Shown here: piece after piece, positions 52,348-62,520 of the stretch
Position numbering within the stretch: position 1 is the first letter of the stretch
Layout: each line of letters begins with the position of its first letter
Assembly: GCF_963259705.1 (NCBI RefSeq)
Contig: NC_081844.1
Location: forward strand, 106,790,671 to 106,854,670
DNA length: 64,000 nt
DNA from: Myotis daubentonii
Lineage: Eukaryota > Chordata > Mammalia > Chiroptera > Vespertilionidae
Direction of reading: 5' to 3'
Program-made: the position numbers and the translations under genes
The notes under the pieces: model-generated
Told to the model about the DNA's origin: nothing
Database searches by the model: none
What the model saw: the letters and a program-made list of their open reading frames with translations, nothing else

Positions 52348-53134
52348 TGCCGGGGTCCAACCCCAGCAGGTCCAGGGGTCCCCAAAGGTGTGGACGGAGT
52401 CGGCGAAGAAGGAATGACACGGAGACAGCGTTCAGTTGATCAGCAGCCTAGCCAGGATCTCCAGCCAAGTTCTGGTCTTGATCTCCAGAGAGGCTCTGCT
52501 TCGGATCTCCATCGAGGTTCTGTAGCCATGTTCCCTCGCTAGGTTCTCCAGCCAGGTTCTGTCCAGGCTCTCCAGTCAGGTTCAGTGTCCAGGTTCCAGT
52601 CAGGTTCTCCTGCCAATCTCTGTAGTCAGGTTCAGTCCAGGATCCCTTGCCATGTTCTCCCGCTAGGCTCTGTCTCTAGGCTCCGAGGCCAGTCCCTCTC
52701 CAGGATCCTCCGGCATGCTCTCTCCAGCAAAGTTCTTCTGTCTCTAGGCTCCGTGTAGATTCTGTCTTCTTGATTCTGTTCTAAGTTCTGAGTCTTTCTG
52801 TCTTGTTACATCTGTATTTATACCAGTTGATTCAATCCTATCAATCTCTATTACAAAGGTTAGGGCGTTTCTTATCTTCATTCTAGGGAGAAAAGATTAT
52901 GTAGTTTAAGCATGATTGTTCGTAGTTAAAGGGATTAATTACCCGCCTGGCACTTAGTTGAGGGGTTTTATTCCCTCCCTAACTTCAGGGGAAAATCCCT
53001 ACCTGGGGATTCAACCTTTCTCAGAGGTGACCTTGGTAAAAACACAGCGCCAAGAAGGTGAGCAAACATATTAAGAACCGTATGCCATATATGCCAGGTC
53101 CCTTGAAACAGCAAGGATGGACCGGCTCCCGGCA
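52348..53134 (-). mobile_element. Solo LTR of a bat class II-like endogenous retrovirus
   Basis: 787 bp bounded by TGCCGGG and CCCGGCA and flanked by the 6-bp duplication GCAGGG at 52342-52347 and 53135-53140. A 6-bp duplication fits class II (ERVK-like) integration. The minus strand has a TATAAATA box at 52822-52815. No gag, pol or env sequence is present; recombination between two LTRs has removed the provirus body. Confidence 0.88.
52446..52740 (-). repeat. Degenerate short tandem repeats within the LTR
   Basis: Variants of CCAGCCAGGTTCTG (plus strand) recur about every 20-30 bp. They lie downstream of the TATA box on the LTR's own strand, thus in the R/U5 part. Confidence 0.75.
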
Positions 53135-53140
53135 GCAGGG

Positions 53141-53840
53141 GACCCTCATTTCCCCCCATCACTGGTTCTGGCCCCAGCCCAGGCCTGATGCCTCTGGCCC
53201 AGGCATCAGGCCTGGGCAGGGGACCCCCAGACCCCTCCGATTGCTGGCTCTGCCCCTTGCCCAGGCCTGATGCCTCAGCCAGAGGCGTAGACCCCCATCA
53301 CCCTCCGATCACCTGATCGGCCCCTTGCCCAGGCCTGACGCCTCTGCCAGAGGTGTCATGCTTGGACAGGGGACCCCCATCTCCCCCCGATCACTGGCTC
53401 TGGCACCCGCCCAGGCCTGAGGCCTCTGGCCCAGGAATCATGCCTGGGCAGGGGACCCCCATCTCCTTCTGATTGCTTGCTCCACCCCCCGCCCAAGCCT
53501 GACGCCTCTGACCCAGGCTTCAGGCCTGGGCAAGGGGACCATCATATCCCCCCAATCCCCGGCTCAGCCCCCCACCCAGGCCTGATGCCTTGGCCAGAGG
53601 AGTTGACCCTCCTCACCCTCCGATCACCAATCACCGGATCGGCCCCTTGACCAGGTCTGAGGCCTCCGGCAGAGGTGTTAGGCCTGGGCAGGGGACCCCC
53701 AGCTCCCCGCGGTTGCAGGCTCCGCCCCTGCCCCTGCAGGAAGCCTCTGGCTGAGGCGTCCGGCTGGGGCAGCGGGGACCCGCAGCTGCAGCGGCCCCGC
53801 GATCATGGGCTCCGCTTTAGGCCCAGGCAAGGGACCCCTA
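53141..53840. repeat. Helitron-internal minisatellite, units of about 75-95 bp
   Basis: Around eight diverged units repeat the words TTGCCCAGGCCTGAnGCCT, CAGAGG and GGGCAGGGGACCCCC. Two unit types alternate (ATCACCCTCCGATC and CCCCCGATCACTGG). Confidence 0.85.
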
Positions 53841-54040
53841 GCTCCTGGGACTGCCAGCTTCGACCGTGTCCAGCTCCCATCGCTGGCTCCACCCCTACTT
53901 CCTGCTATCACTGGCCAGGGCGGCAAAGGCGCCTGATTCTCCAATCATAGTTGGCAGTTAATTTGCATATAGCCCTGATTAGCCAATGAAAAGGGTATCG
54001 TCGTACACCAATTACCATTTTTCTCTTTTATTAGTGTAGA

Positions 54041-54481
54041 CACCATCTCTCTATATAGAGAGAATATAGTGGATTTTGGATTCTCTCTCGGCTGCTCAGG
54101 CTTAGCCTCCTCCCTCTGCTAATGGGGGCTGTGGTCCATTAAGGAGGGATGGGGGTGAAGTATCGAGAACCTTGGGCTGGGGTTTTGGGGGGATTTTGAT
54201 GGGGAGTTAGTCACGACTGGGCGTGGGGAGGAAGCTGCTGGGGAAGCTGTGGGTCAGGAGAGCTGGGAGCTGAGGAGAGCAATGGGGAAGGGGGGTTACT
54301 GTTGGTCTGGCTTGTGATTCAGCTCCCCTCCGATGGTCTAGAAGAGACGCCGGGAAAGACGGGAATTACATTGAATTACTTTTGATTGCTAAGCTGCTCT
54401 TCCATGATGTCAGACCGACCCTGGACATGGGCTGCCCGGCTTGTATTTGGGTTTTGTGCATTTTTTCATTGAGTTAAGCCT
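54041..54481. other. Intergenic unique sequence
   Basis: No repeat or gene recognised between the Helitron and the SPIN copy. Confidence 0.45.
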
Positions 54482-54693
54482 CAGTGGTTCTCAACCTTCT
54501 GGCCCTTTAAATACAGTTCCTCATGTTGTGACCCAACCATAAAATTATTTTCGTTGCTACTTCATAACTGTCATGTTGCTACTGTTATGAATCATCATGT
54601 AAATATCTGATATGCAGGATGGTCTTAGGCGACCCCTGTGAAAGGGTCGTTCGACCGCCAGAGGGGTCGCGACCCACAGGTTGAGAACATCTG
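54482..54693 (-). mobile_element. SPIN-type hAT MITE, same deletion as the 6762 copy
   Basis: CAGTGGTTCTCAACCTTCTG at the left and GGTTGAGAACATCTG at the right are inverted. The interior joins GATATGCAGGATG directly to GTCTTAGGCGACC, the same junction as in the copy at 6762-6970, so both come from one deleted subfamily. Confidence 0.9.
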
Positions 54694-54789
54694 AGTTAAG
54701 GCCTATAGGGGTGTAAATGATCAATTGCTCAGTCTTTGGTATTGCTAAGGCTACAATAAAAACAACTACTCCCAGTTTACACCGAGGCC

Positions 54790-55194
54790 AGCGAGGCTGC
54801 TGGAAAATGCTTCAGGGTGAAATGCCAGTTTCATCCTGCAATTCTTGTGCTTAAGACGCTGCAGGGACTTCCTTGCACTGGAAGGAATGTCCCATTTCCC
54901 TGCTGTGGCTTCAGCGTAGGCCTCTGCCTGCCCCTCCCAGGGACCCCAGGCCCCTTCACTCGCTCTCTCTGGCCACACGGGCCTTTCTGCTCCTGGAGGA
55001 CAGTGCACCGGCTGCTCCTAGGGCCTTTGCACAGGCTGTGCCCTCCGTCAGCGAGGCCTTTCTCCCCACCCACAGCTCCCCTCGCTTCTGCGTGGTGCGC
55101 TCTCCCTCATCCTTCAAGTCTCGGCTAAGATTTCACCTCCTCAGAGGCCCTCTCCGATCTAAACTAGGCCATGTTATTACCCCATTATTACCTC
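54790..55194 (+). repeat. L2 LINE 3' region, left part
   Basis: GGGCCTTTGCACAGGCTGTG, CATCCTTCAAGTCTCGGCT and TTTCACCTCCTCAGAGGCCC are classic L2 words. It continues at 55640-55820 beyond an inserted LTR. Confidence 0.85.
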
Positions 55195-55630
55195 TGATAG
55201 TATAGTGGTTTGAGTGCTGGTCCCCAAAAGATAGGTCCTGAAACCTGGGAATGTGACCTTATTTTGAAAAAGGGTTTGTTTGTTGTTGTTGTTGTTGTTT
55301 TTTTGCAAATTAAGGTTAAGATTCTCAAGTGAGATCACCCTGGATGACCTGGTTGACCCTAAATCCAATGACAAATGTCAGTATAAGACGCAGAGGAGGA
55401 ATCCACGGGGAGAAGGCCATAGAAGATGGAGGCGAGACTGGAGTGAGGCAGCCCTAAGCCAGGACACCCGGGGCCATGGGAACCTCCTGGGGAGAAATGT
55501 GGCTCTGCCCGCACCTTGATTTTGAACGTCCAGCCTCCAGAACTGTGAGAGAACAAATCTCTATTGTGTAAGCCCCCTGGCTTGTTACAGCAGCTACGGG
55601 CAACTCATACATTGCGTCCTGCGCATTCTG
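55195..55630 (+). repeat. MLT1-type LTR (plus), inserted in an L2
   Basis: GGTCCTGAAACCTGGGAATG, CAGCCTCCAGAACTGTGAGA and GGCTTGTTACAGCAGCTACG follow the MLT1 order. A (TTG)n expansion lies at 55276-55297. Confidence 0.8.
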
Positions 55631-55639
55631 TTTAGATCC

Positions 55640-55820
55640 GTTATGCTGACTTGCTTTCACATCATGGAGTGGGCAGCCTGGTTATTACCGTCACCCGACC
55701 CCCCTCCACGCCGCACTACACGGCCAGATCCGGGTCTTTCCCGGTCTCCGCTGTGTCTGCGGTGCTGAGCACAGTGCCTGACACGGCGGGTGCTGAGTAG
55801 ATATTGGATGAATGAAAACA
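55640..55820 (+). repeat. L2 LINE 3' end, right part
   Basis: GAGCACAGTGCCTGACACGG and GATATTGGATGAATGAA are the terminal L2 sequence. Confidence 0.8.
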
Positions 55821-56814
55821 AGTGGCGTGTTTCGTTATTTAGGATCCGCGACGGGAGCTCCGCTCTGGAGAGCCCTTGCTTCCCTGGGGGTGCAAAGCAC
55901 GCCTCACGCTTCTCCCGTGTTTGATTGACGTCCCCCGAAGCTGTCAGGTGACAGTGAGCTGCTGCTCTTCCTGAGCCGTGTAACCGTCCCCTCTGAAGTT
56001 GAGTCCACGCTTTTCATTTTCCTGGCTGACCCTTTCTTTATGGAAAGGGAGACATGTAGCTTCCCAGGGGTCCTTGCCTGAGTGACCCCAGACACCAAGG
56101 TTGGTCGGGGCAGCCTGGCTTGGAGGGGGTGCGCACCAGGCCCTGGCACATCAGGTTTCGGTGCCAAAGAAAACACATTCTTTGAAGAGAAAGGCACTCG
56201 CCGAAGGCTTTGTCTAGTGTGAAGGCGGAGGGGATGGCCCATTTGGACTGGTTTGGTATTCGCGATAATATGTGGTTCAGGACTCAATAAAAGGGTATAA
56301 TTCTATTGAGGGATTCCACTGAGCTCATAAACCATGGGATGCGGCCCGTCAGCAGAGCGCGGAGACGGGGTGACCACGGAGTGTCAACAGGGACCACGCC
56401 GGCTGCGGATCACTCCCGAGAAAGGATTATCCCCGGGCGCCTCTAGACTACAGGCCTAGAAAAATCGGCGCCCAAATAATTTAGTTAAATCGTGCGAGTG
56501 TGCACCAAGGACCACGGAGGAACAGACGGTTTCGTTGTGTGGTATTAATGACATTTATGTACCCAAAATATCTGTCTCCAAGGATGCCATAAGTAAGTGT
56601 GGGTGTTTGTCGGAACTCTGGGTGAAAGCCTTGCCTGTCTCAGGAACCGTGGCAGCAAATGTGAAAAGCCCTTGGCGTGAGACAATAGGGAGTAGTGCGG
56701 ACTGTGGCCAAATGGAAACTGAGTGTCGCTTAAACGGCTATTTGCCAAGCAAAACGTGTCTGCAGGCCAGGGTGAGATTTGGGTTTACTAGTATATGTTT
56801 CTCTTTCCACTAGA
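55821..56814. other. Intergenic unique sequence
   Basis: No repeat family recognised. 56340-56520 is CpG-richer than its surroundings. No exon supported. Confidence 0.45.
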
Positions 56815-57060
56815 CAAGGGGTTAAAAAAACTCCCGCCCCTGCGTCATATCCGGCCACCCACCTGCTCTGGTAAATAAAATGTGTTACTGGAGCACAGCC
56901 ACGCCCCTTTGTTTATGTTCTCTCTGTGGCTGCTTTGGCCCCGAGGGCAGAGCGAGCAGTTGTGCAAGAGAACAAATGCCCTTGAAAGCCCAAGATGTTT
57001 ATCATCTCGCCTTTTGCAGCAAAAGCTTGCCAACGTTTGCAGTAGACCAGGAGAGTTGAG
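56815..57060. mobile_element. Old hAT-Charlie-like fragment
   Basis: Contains GAGCACAGCCACGCCCCTTT, GTGGCTGCTTTGGCCC and GCAGCAAAAGCTTGCCAACG, in the order seen in old mammalian hAT MITEs of the GGGGTCGGCAAACT type. Confidence 0.7.
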
Positions 57061-58034
57061 AGGGCAGCGAGGCACTCATTTTAAACTTCGTAATTATTTA
57101 TTTTGAGGAGGAGACTTCCTATTGTCCATGGCAGGTCCCGTGGGTTGTCTACCCCATGGCCATTCCCCTTCATCCTTGCTGACAGGGGCAGCCGTGGGCT
57201 CAGGGGGCGGAGCCGGGCTTCTCCCCTGGGGGTAAATTGTGATTAGTTCCGGCCACCCCTGGCGACCCCTCCCATCCCACTAGCTCGGTGCTCCGGGCCT
57301 CGCTTGTGATGGGGCGAAGGCCAGTGAGATGTGGGGAGTGACACCTGCCGACGGTGGGTCTCCTGGGGGTTCTGAGAAGGGCAGGTGGCACCGGATGGGC
57401 TCCTGCTCTTAAGACGGGACCCACGGGCGCTGTCCTTCCTTCCTCGGCCGCTGGGCGTTGTCGTGGAAGGACGAGGTGCAGCAGCCAGAGCACCTTGGGG
57501 CACGCCCAAGGCCAGAGGCCAGAGCGCAGGATCTCCGAGTGGAAGGGGCAGAGCCTGGGTTTGATGACATGGAGGGGATGAAGCTAACCGAGCCGGGACC
57601 CTCCTCGTTTTGGCGTTGGCGGCTCAGTGTCCTTCTTGCCTATTCGCTTTCAATTGGGTTAAGAAGCTCATACCCTAAAAACACGTAAAATGTTATGTTG
57701 CTGGGTCTGCCTGCTCGTTTCTCGGGGGGTTTCCAACTGTCGTGCCTGTTTGCCAGGAAGGTCTTTGTAGACGCGGTGAACATGCTCTCGGATATTATTT
57801 TATTTTACACTCAGACCACGACTCTGTTAGGAATTAATTGTTTTGTATGGGAGGAGGTAAAGCTCTAACTTTGGTTTTCTCTTAGATGGAGAAAAATAAA
57901 TTTTTTTGAATGCATGAGGGTGAACGAAATTCAGTGTAGATAGGATTTTCATAAAGATAACATTATTTTCTACGCTGGGGACTGAAGACATGACCGGGGG
58001 TTTTTGATAGATATTGTCTTAGAAAATGGCTAAC
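57061..58034. other. Intergenic unique sequence
   Basis: GC-rich to about 57620, then AT-rich. Nothing recognised. Confidence 0.45.
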
Positions 58035-58242
58035 CCGCCCGGCTGGTGTAGCTCATTGTTTGAGTATCGACCTATGAACCAGGAGGTCACGGTTCAATTC
58101 CTGGTCAGGGCACATGCCCGGGTTTCGGGCTTGATCTCCAGTAGGGGGCATGCAGGAGGCAGCCGATCAGAGATTATCATCATGGATGTTTCTTTCTCTC
58201 CCTCTCTCTGAAATCAATAAAAAAAACATATTAAAAAAAGAA
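58035..58242 (+). repeat. Ves SINE (plus) with 14-bp target-site duplication
   Basis: CCGCCCGGCTGGTGTAGCTC head and AATCAATAAAAAAAACAT tail. AGAAAATGGCTAAC is duplicated at 58021-58034 and 58243-58256. A CTCF-like core CCAGTAGGGGGCATG lies at 58138-58152. Confidence 0.96.
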
Positions 58243-58256
58243 AGAAAATGGCTAAC

Positions 58257-58635
58257 CTAATTGATGACCGTCAAGTATGCTGCTGATGCAACTGGATTGT
58301 TTTCTAATTCCCAACAAGGAACTGACAGTAACAGAAGTGATGGGTTTAAGACAAACCAGATCATGTAAGGGAACCCCAAGCCTGTTAAATACACCCGACT
58401 TGGACCACCCCAGGGAAAGGTGTTGGTCGTTCCCTGGTGCTGGTTCGGAATGTGGAAAGAGAGAAGCGTAAAAACTGACCGGCATCTTGCCCTGACTTGA
58501 AGGAAGGCAGTTTGACTTGGAGCCACAGAAGTTCTTAGCTGAGGATCTGGGAGAGACCCACTCTTAAAGCAAACCTGCTTAAACAGGGGCTGGAATCTCT
58601 TACGGAATCTAAAACAAACATGCAAACAGACAGAA
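58257..58635. other. Intergenic, nothing recognised
   Basis: May be diverged L1 continuing into the fragment to its right; not certain. Confidence 0.35.
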
Positions 58636-58639
58636 AACC

Positions 58640-58800
58640 CGTGGCCAAAGCTTTGTTCATGAAAAGACACCGTGAATAGGCAACTGACCAGGAGAAGATA
58701 TTGGCAGTGCACGCACAACGGGGCAGTATCCGGACTATGAAAGGACACCTACAAATCAGTAAGGGAAGGAGGTTGAAAAGCGGGCAAAGACAGGGCCAGG
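58640..58800 (+). repeat. LINE-1 ORF2 3' remnant (plus)
   Basis: CAGGAGAAGATATTGGCAGT, CCTACAAATCAGTAAGG and AAAGCGGGCAAAGAC follow the order of L1 ORF2 3' sequence. Frames are broken. Confidence 0.6.
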
Positions 58801-58941
58801 CACGGCTCAGCACAGGACGTCCAACCCCACAGCTGTGTGTCCCGCGATCTAGGGGACCCTAAGGGAACGTGCGCTTTTATTTTTTGTGAGTTGGAAGCTG
58901 CCTCTCCAGGACTGACCTCGTGTTTGGGGAGGACGCTTTAG

Positions 58942-59133
58942 TAGCGGTTCTCAACCTGTGGGTCGCGAACAATGAAAATACATCCTGCCTATCAGATATT
59001 TACATGACGATTCATAACAGTAGCAACATTACAGTCATGAAGTAACAACGAAAATAATTTTATGGTTGGGGGTCACCACAACATGAGGAGCTGTATTAAA
59101 GGGTCGCGGCATTAGGAAGGTTGAGAACCACTG
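58942..59133 (+). mobile_element. SPIN-type hAT MITE, different internal deletion
   Basis: AGCGGTTCTCAACCTGTGGG at the left and GGTTGAGAACCACTG at the right are inverted. The deletion here removes the CGACCCTTTCACAGG stem and joins GGGTCGCGA to ACAATGAAAATACATCC, so this is a separate derivative from the other two copies. Confidence 0.9.
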
Positions 59134-59426
59134 CTTTATAGAAAGGGTCACTGGCCCGCCTCGCTTCTGCCGCATGACACCCACGTGGACCTCGAGTTGT
59201 TTTGTTTGGGAAATCAATCCTTCCGAGATAATTTACGTTGCTTTTTTCGTCCACGGAACATTGGAATGTGTTTTTGACACGTAGTGTACCCTAAAATAGT
59301 GGAGAATTTTCATCACTTCTGAAGTAAAAAGAAATCATGTTACTCGAAGATCACTCGTTAAAGGCCTTTTGCAGTCACATGCAACACTTAGTCTCAAAAC
59401 GTTTTATTTGGAGGGTCACTGAGCGC
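59134..59426. other. Intergenic unique sequence
   Basis: No feature recognised. Confidence 0.4.
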
Positions 59427-59506
59427 ATATATATATATATATGCTTTTGAGTCCGATTGGGGTCAAATCCAAGTGCTTTTGAGTCCGATTGGGGTCAAAT
59501 CCAAGG
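59427..59506. repeat. (AT)8 microsatellite plus a perfect 32-bp tandem duplication
   Basis: (AT)8 at 59427-59442 is followed by two identical 32-bp units (59443-59474 and 59475-59506) starting GCTTTTGAGTCCGATTGG. Confidence 0.95.
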
Positions 59507-59519
59507 GCTTTAGGTAGCA

Positions 59520-59660
59520 GGACTTTGAGCAGAGTAGCCCACGTCTCTGAGCCTTGGTTTCCCTCTCCCCTAGAATGGGGAAAATAGGGTCTCTGTGGAC
59601 GCGATGAAGAACAGCACCAGAACCTGAGCCGTGGGGGACACGCATCAAGTAATGGCTGTT
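59520..59660 (+). repeat. MIR SINE (plus)
   Basis: TCTCTGAGCCTTGGTTTCC then AGAATGGGGAAAATAGGG and ATCAAGTAATGGCTGTTG. Confidence 0.75.
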
Positions 59661-61084
59661 GTCATCATCCCCCTCCCTGTGGCTCTCCCCGTCGACGAGA
59701 TTCCCACAGGAACATAAGCACAACTTGGGCTGAGCAGGGGGAAAGGTGGTGTGATCCTCAGGTAAACTTCGTGCTACACGAAACGTTGTGCAACTTACGA
59801 GGCTTCCGCAGCGGTCATTTGAGTTCAGAATGATGCTCCTCTAAGCTGTAAACTTCCCGATTCATTTACCACGACTTCCCTTTCCAGCTACTTTGGGGAA
59901 CATATTTTAGACACAGAATGGGGCCCGCTCTCCAGGACCTTGCCCTGGGCCCGGCTGGGGCTTCTCTTGCAAAGCTGATTCAAGATAGAGGCCAGGGCTC
60001 TGCTGGCTCATCGGTGGAGACGGCAGAGCAGGAGAGATCTGGGGGAAAGAGGAGAGAGGAGTGGCCTAAAGGGGTGGCCTGGCAAAGCTGGGGGGGTGTC
60101 CCTGAAGGAGACCCCTTAGGAGGAAGGCACACAGCTGGCGGGAGAGGAGAATCCAGGCCAGGAGACAGCGCCCTACGGCTGGAGGGAAAGGCCTCCCACA
60201 AATGGTTAAACTGTTGCTCCCTCCTATTATATCATGAGAAAAGCAGTGCCCAGAGCTGCCTGGATTAGGAAAAAAGGGTGTAATTCCATCTTGGGGCTTC
60301 TGGTGACTTGAGCCTGTGGTTCTGTGGCTTATGATGTCACCAGAACCCCTGGCTGGGATTACAGCCTTTTCCTTTGCAAGTTGCTAAGTCGGGAGGCCGG
60401 GGGTCCATGTGCCGTGAGGGCCCCGGGTGGAGGCTGGCCGGGAGGTCGAGTTCTGGAGGCTGGTCCCTTCCACCCCGAGGGGTCCATGGCCTTGGTGCAG
60501 CCACTTCTCCTGTGCGTCCTGTTTCTCCTCGGCCTGGTCCCCATCCCTCCCTTCTCATTTCCCCGAGTTGCATAGCTTGATTTTCCCACGATTTGTTTTA
60601 TACAAAACCCAAGTTAACCAGATTTCTCTGGCCTCCATCCGCAGGAAGCGTACGGTTCAAACCTTCCATCGCAAAACCCGCCCAAGGCAGCTCCAGGGTG
60701 ATACCTGGCGTCTGAAGGAAGCGCCCGGCCAGGAATTGGGTGGCTCACGTCCGTCTTCTGTCCTTTCCCCCCACCTCCCACGTCACCGCACAGGCCAAGG
60801 GCAGGAGGTAGCCGTGGTTCAGCCGGTCCATGGTGCAGCCTCAGTAGAGTGAGTGTCCGTGGCCTCCTCACCCACGGAGGCACATTCGCACCCCGGGGTC
60901 TGTGGTCAGCGCGGCTCCTCGGCCCACATTTATCCTTCAACCTTTAACACAGGTTTTCTGAATATTTGTGACGTGCCAGGAGGCTCTGGGCCAGATCTGG
61001 GGATACCATGGAAAGGACGAGAAAGATGATCGCGTCCTTCTGACATAGCCATGGGGGGTCTCGAAGGTAGAATGCCTCCCCTCG
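59661..61084. other. Intergenic unique sequence
   Basis: Overlapping open frames at 60330-60850 are unlinked to any recognisable protein. 60950-61015 may be an L2 end (minus). Confidence 0.45.
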
Positions 61085-61371
61085 TCTCCACATTCATTCT
61101 GCCTCAAGTGTCCCCCATCCCAGTCCCTGCCACTCTCGTTGCCTCGTTGCTCAAGCCAGAGACCTAGGAGTGCCCCTCCCGATTTCTCCTTTTCCCTCAT
61201 GTAGTCCATTGGCTCGTCTTGCCCATGGCACCTCCAAAATCGAGCCATTCTAGACCACTTTTCTCCATCTCACTGACATCATTTCAGGCCACCGGCTCCT
61301 AGCCATTGAACAGCACCCCAACAGCACCCTGGTCCCGTCTCTCACTTCTTTATTGTTCTCTATAACCCAAG
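61085..61371 (+). repeat. L2-like LINE remnant
   Basis: C/T-rich sequence with TCTCCTTTTCCCTCATG and CCATCTCACTGACATCATTT words typical of L2 3' regions; diverged. Confidence 0.4.
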
Positions 61372-61545
61372 GGGTCTCAGAGTGGGGTCCCGCACCAGTA
61401 GCAGCGTCTCCACCTGGGAATTTGCCTGCTGTGGCTCTATTTGGGCCTCGCCCAGACCTATTGCACCAGAATGTCCGGGGTGGGGCCCTGCAGCCTCAGT
61501 GTTAACCAGCATCTCAGGGGATTCTGGTGCAGGTGGACATTTCCG
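61372..61545. repeat. MER5-type hAT MITE, ancient
   Basis: GGTCTCAGAGTGGGGTCCC, CACCTGGGAATTTGC, ATTGCACCAGAATGTCCGGG and GATTCTGGTGCAGG fit a diverged MER5A-like element. Confidence 0.65.
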
Positions 61546-61589
61546 AACATCTTCAGCCCATTCTCCAACCAGGGAGAGTGCTCAGCACG

Positions 61590-61660
61590 CCCTGTGCCTC
61601 CTCTCACTCCCATTTTACAGATGAGGGAACTGAGGCCTGGTCTTAGAAGGTAAATTGTAG
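61590..61660 (-). repeat. MIR SINE fragment (minus)
   Basis: CCCATTTTACAGATGAGGGA followed by ACTGAGGCCTGG is a diagnostic reversed MIR core. Confidence 0.85.
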
Positions 61661-61724
61661 GACCCTACTCCCCTGGCGGGCCTCTCTCCCAGCCTCCCTC
61701 CGAGCGATGCTTTTTCGTGGACTC

Positions 61725-62040
61725 ACTTGCTTCCAGACAGTCTCCTCGTTCAGTTCCATGAATGCACAATTCCATTTCCAACCCCAGGGCCTTTGCACTG
61801 CTTCCTCTGCCTGGAACACCCACCTTCACGTCCCATGGCCAGCTCCCTCATCTCCTCTTTCAGGCTCCGCAGAATGTCACCTGGGAAAGACCTCCCGCGA
61901 GTGTCTCGAAATAGGTTTCCCTGGTATTCTCCACTTCAGTCCGTTACACATCTCCCTGCAGCACACAGAATTAGTAAAAACTTTTTATCCATTCTTTTCC
62001 CCTTTGAACTTACTGTGTAATATCAACAAATGTGCTTTAA
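61725..62040 (+). repeat. L2 LINE 3' region
   Basis: CAGGGCCTTTGCACTGCTTC, CCTGGAACACCCACC and GAATGTCACCTGGGAAAGAC follow L2. Confidence 0.75.
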
Positions 62041-62394
62041 GTGCGAAATTACACCACTCTAGTAAATAGGAAACCAGTGCCAGTTGCCGTTAAATATCAT
62101 ACGAGAAAGGCAACGTCGCTTCCTGATCTCGGCTACATCTTCTTGCCCGTCAGAGACTTGAACTTGAAGCTTTCTGTCTCTTTGTGCTAAGAGAGGGGGC
62201 ACGCTTCAGAGACCTGTCATGTTAGCGTTACATTGTGACTTCTTCCTTGACATAATCAGGAGGGTGGAGGAGAGATTAATTCCTCGATGCCATGGCGTGT
62301 ACGGCGATGTCTGGGTTCCACCTACACGCTTTTAGGTGCTGGGAACCAACCCTGGCACAGCGGAGGCGGTTTACCCAGATGCCCTCGCTCTTCT
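62041..62394. other. Intergenic unique sequence
   Basis: Nothing recognised. Confidence 0.4.
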
Positions 62395-62520
62395 GAGGTG
62401 ACGTTACAATGACCCCCACCTCACAGGTGAGGTCGAGGCATGGGGTGCTACCTTGCCCACATGCATACCGCTGGTAGGTAGGGGAGGCAGGCTTTGAACC
62501 TGGCTGTCTGCTTCGGGACG
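62395..62520 (-). repeat. MIR SINE (minus), diverged
   Basis: CCCACCTCACAGGTGAGG and GGCAGGCTTTGAACCTGGC match the reversed MIR order. Confidence 0.6.

Larger units (their letters stand above)
52156..54040 (-). mobile_element. HeliBat Helitron with internal minisatellite and nested solo LTR
   Basis: The minus strand begins TCTACACTAATAAAAG at 54040 and ends in CTAG at 52159-52156, with the GTGCACGAAATTCGTGCAC 3' hairpin at 52169-52187. Without the nested LTR and one duplication it is about 1.09 kb. Its 3' end abuts the 5' end of the next Helitron with no base between. No Rep/helicase coding sequence is present. The base before the 5' TC is G, not the usual A, so that flank may be mutated. 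Confidence 0.9.

Noticed and set aside
52348..53134. Possible full endogenous retrovirus
   Set aside because: Only a single LTR with its 6-bp duplication is present; there is no internal retroviral sequence.
51868..54040. Possible autonomous Helitron
   Set aside because: No Rep or helicase reading frame; the interior is tandem repeats and the nested LTR.
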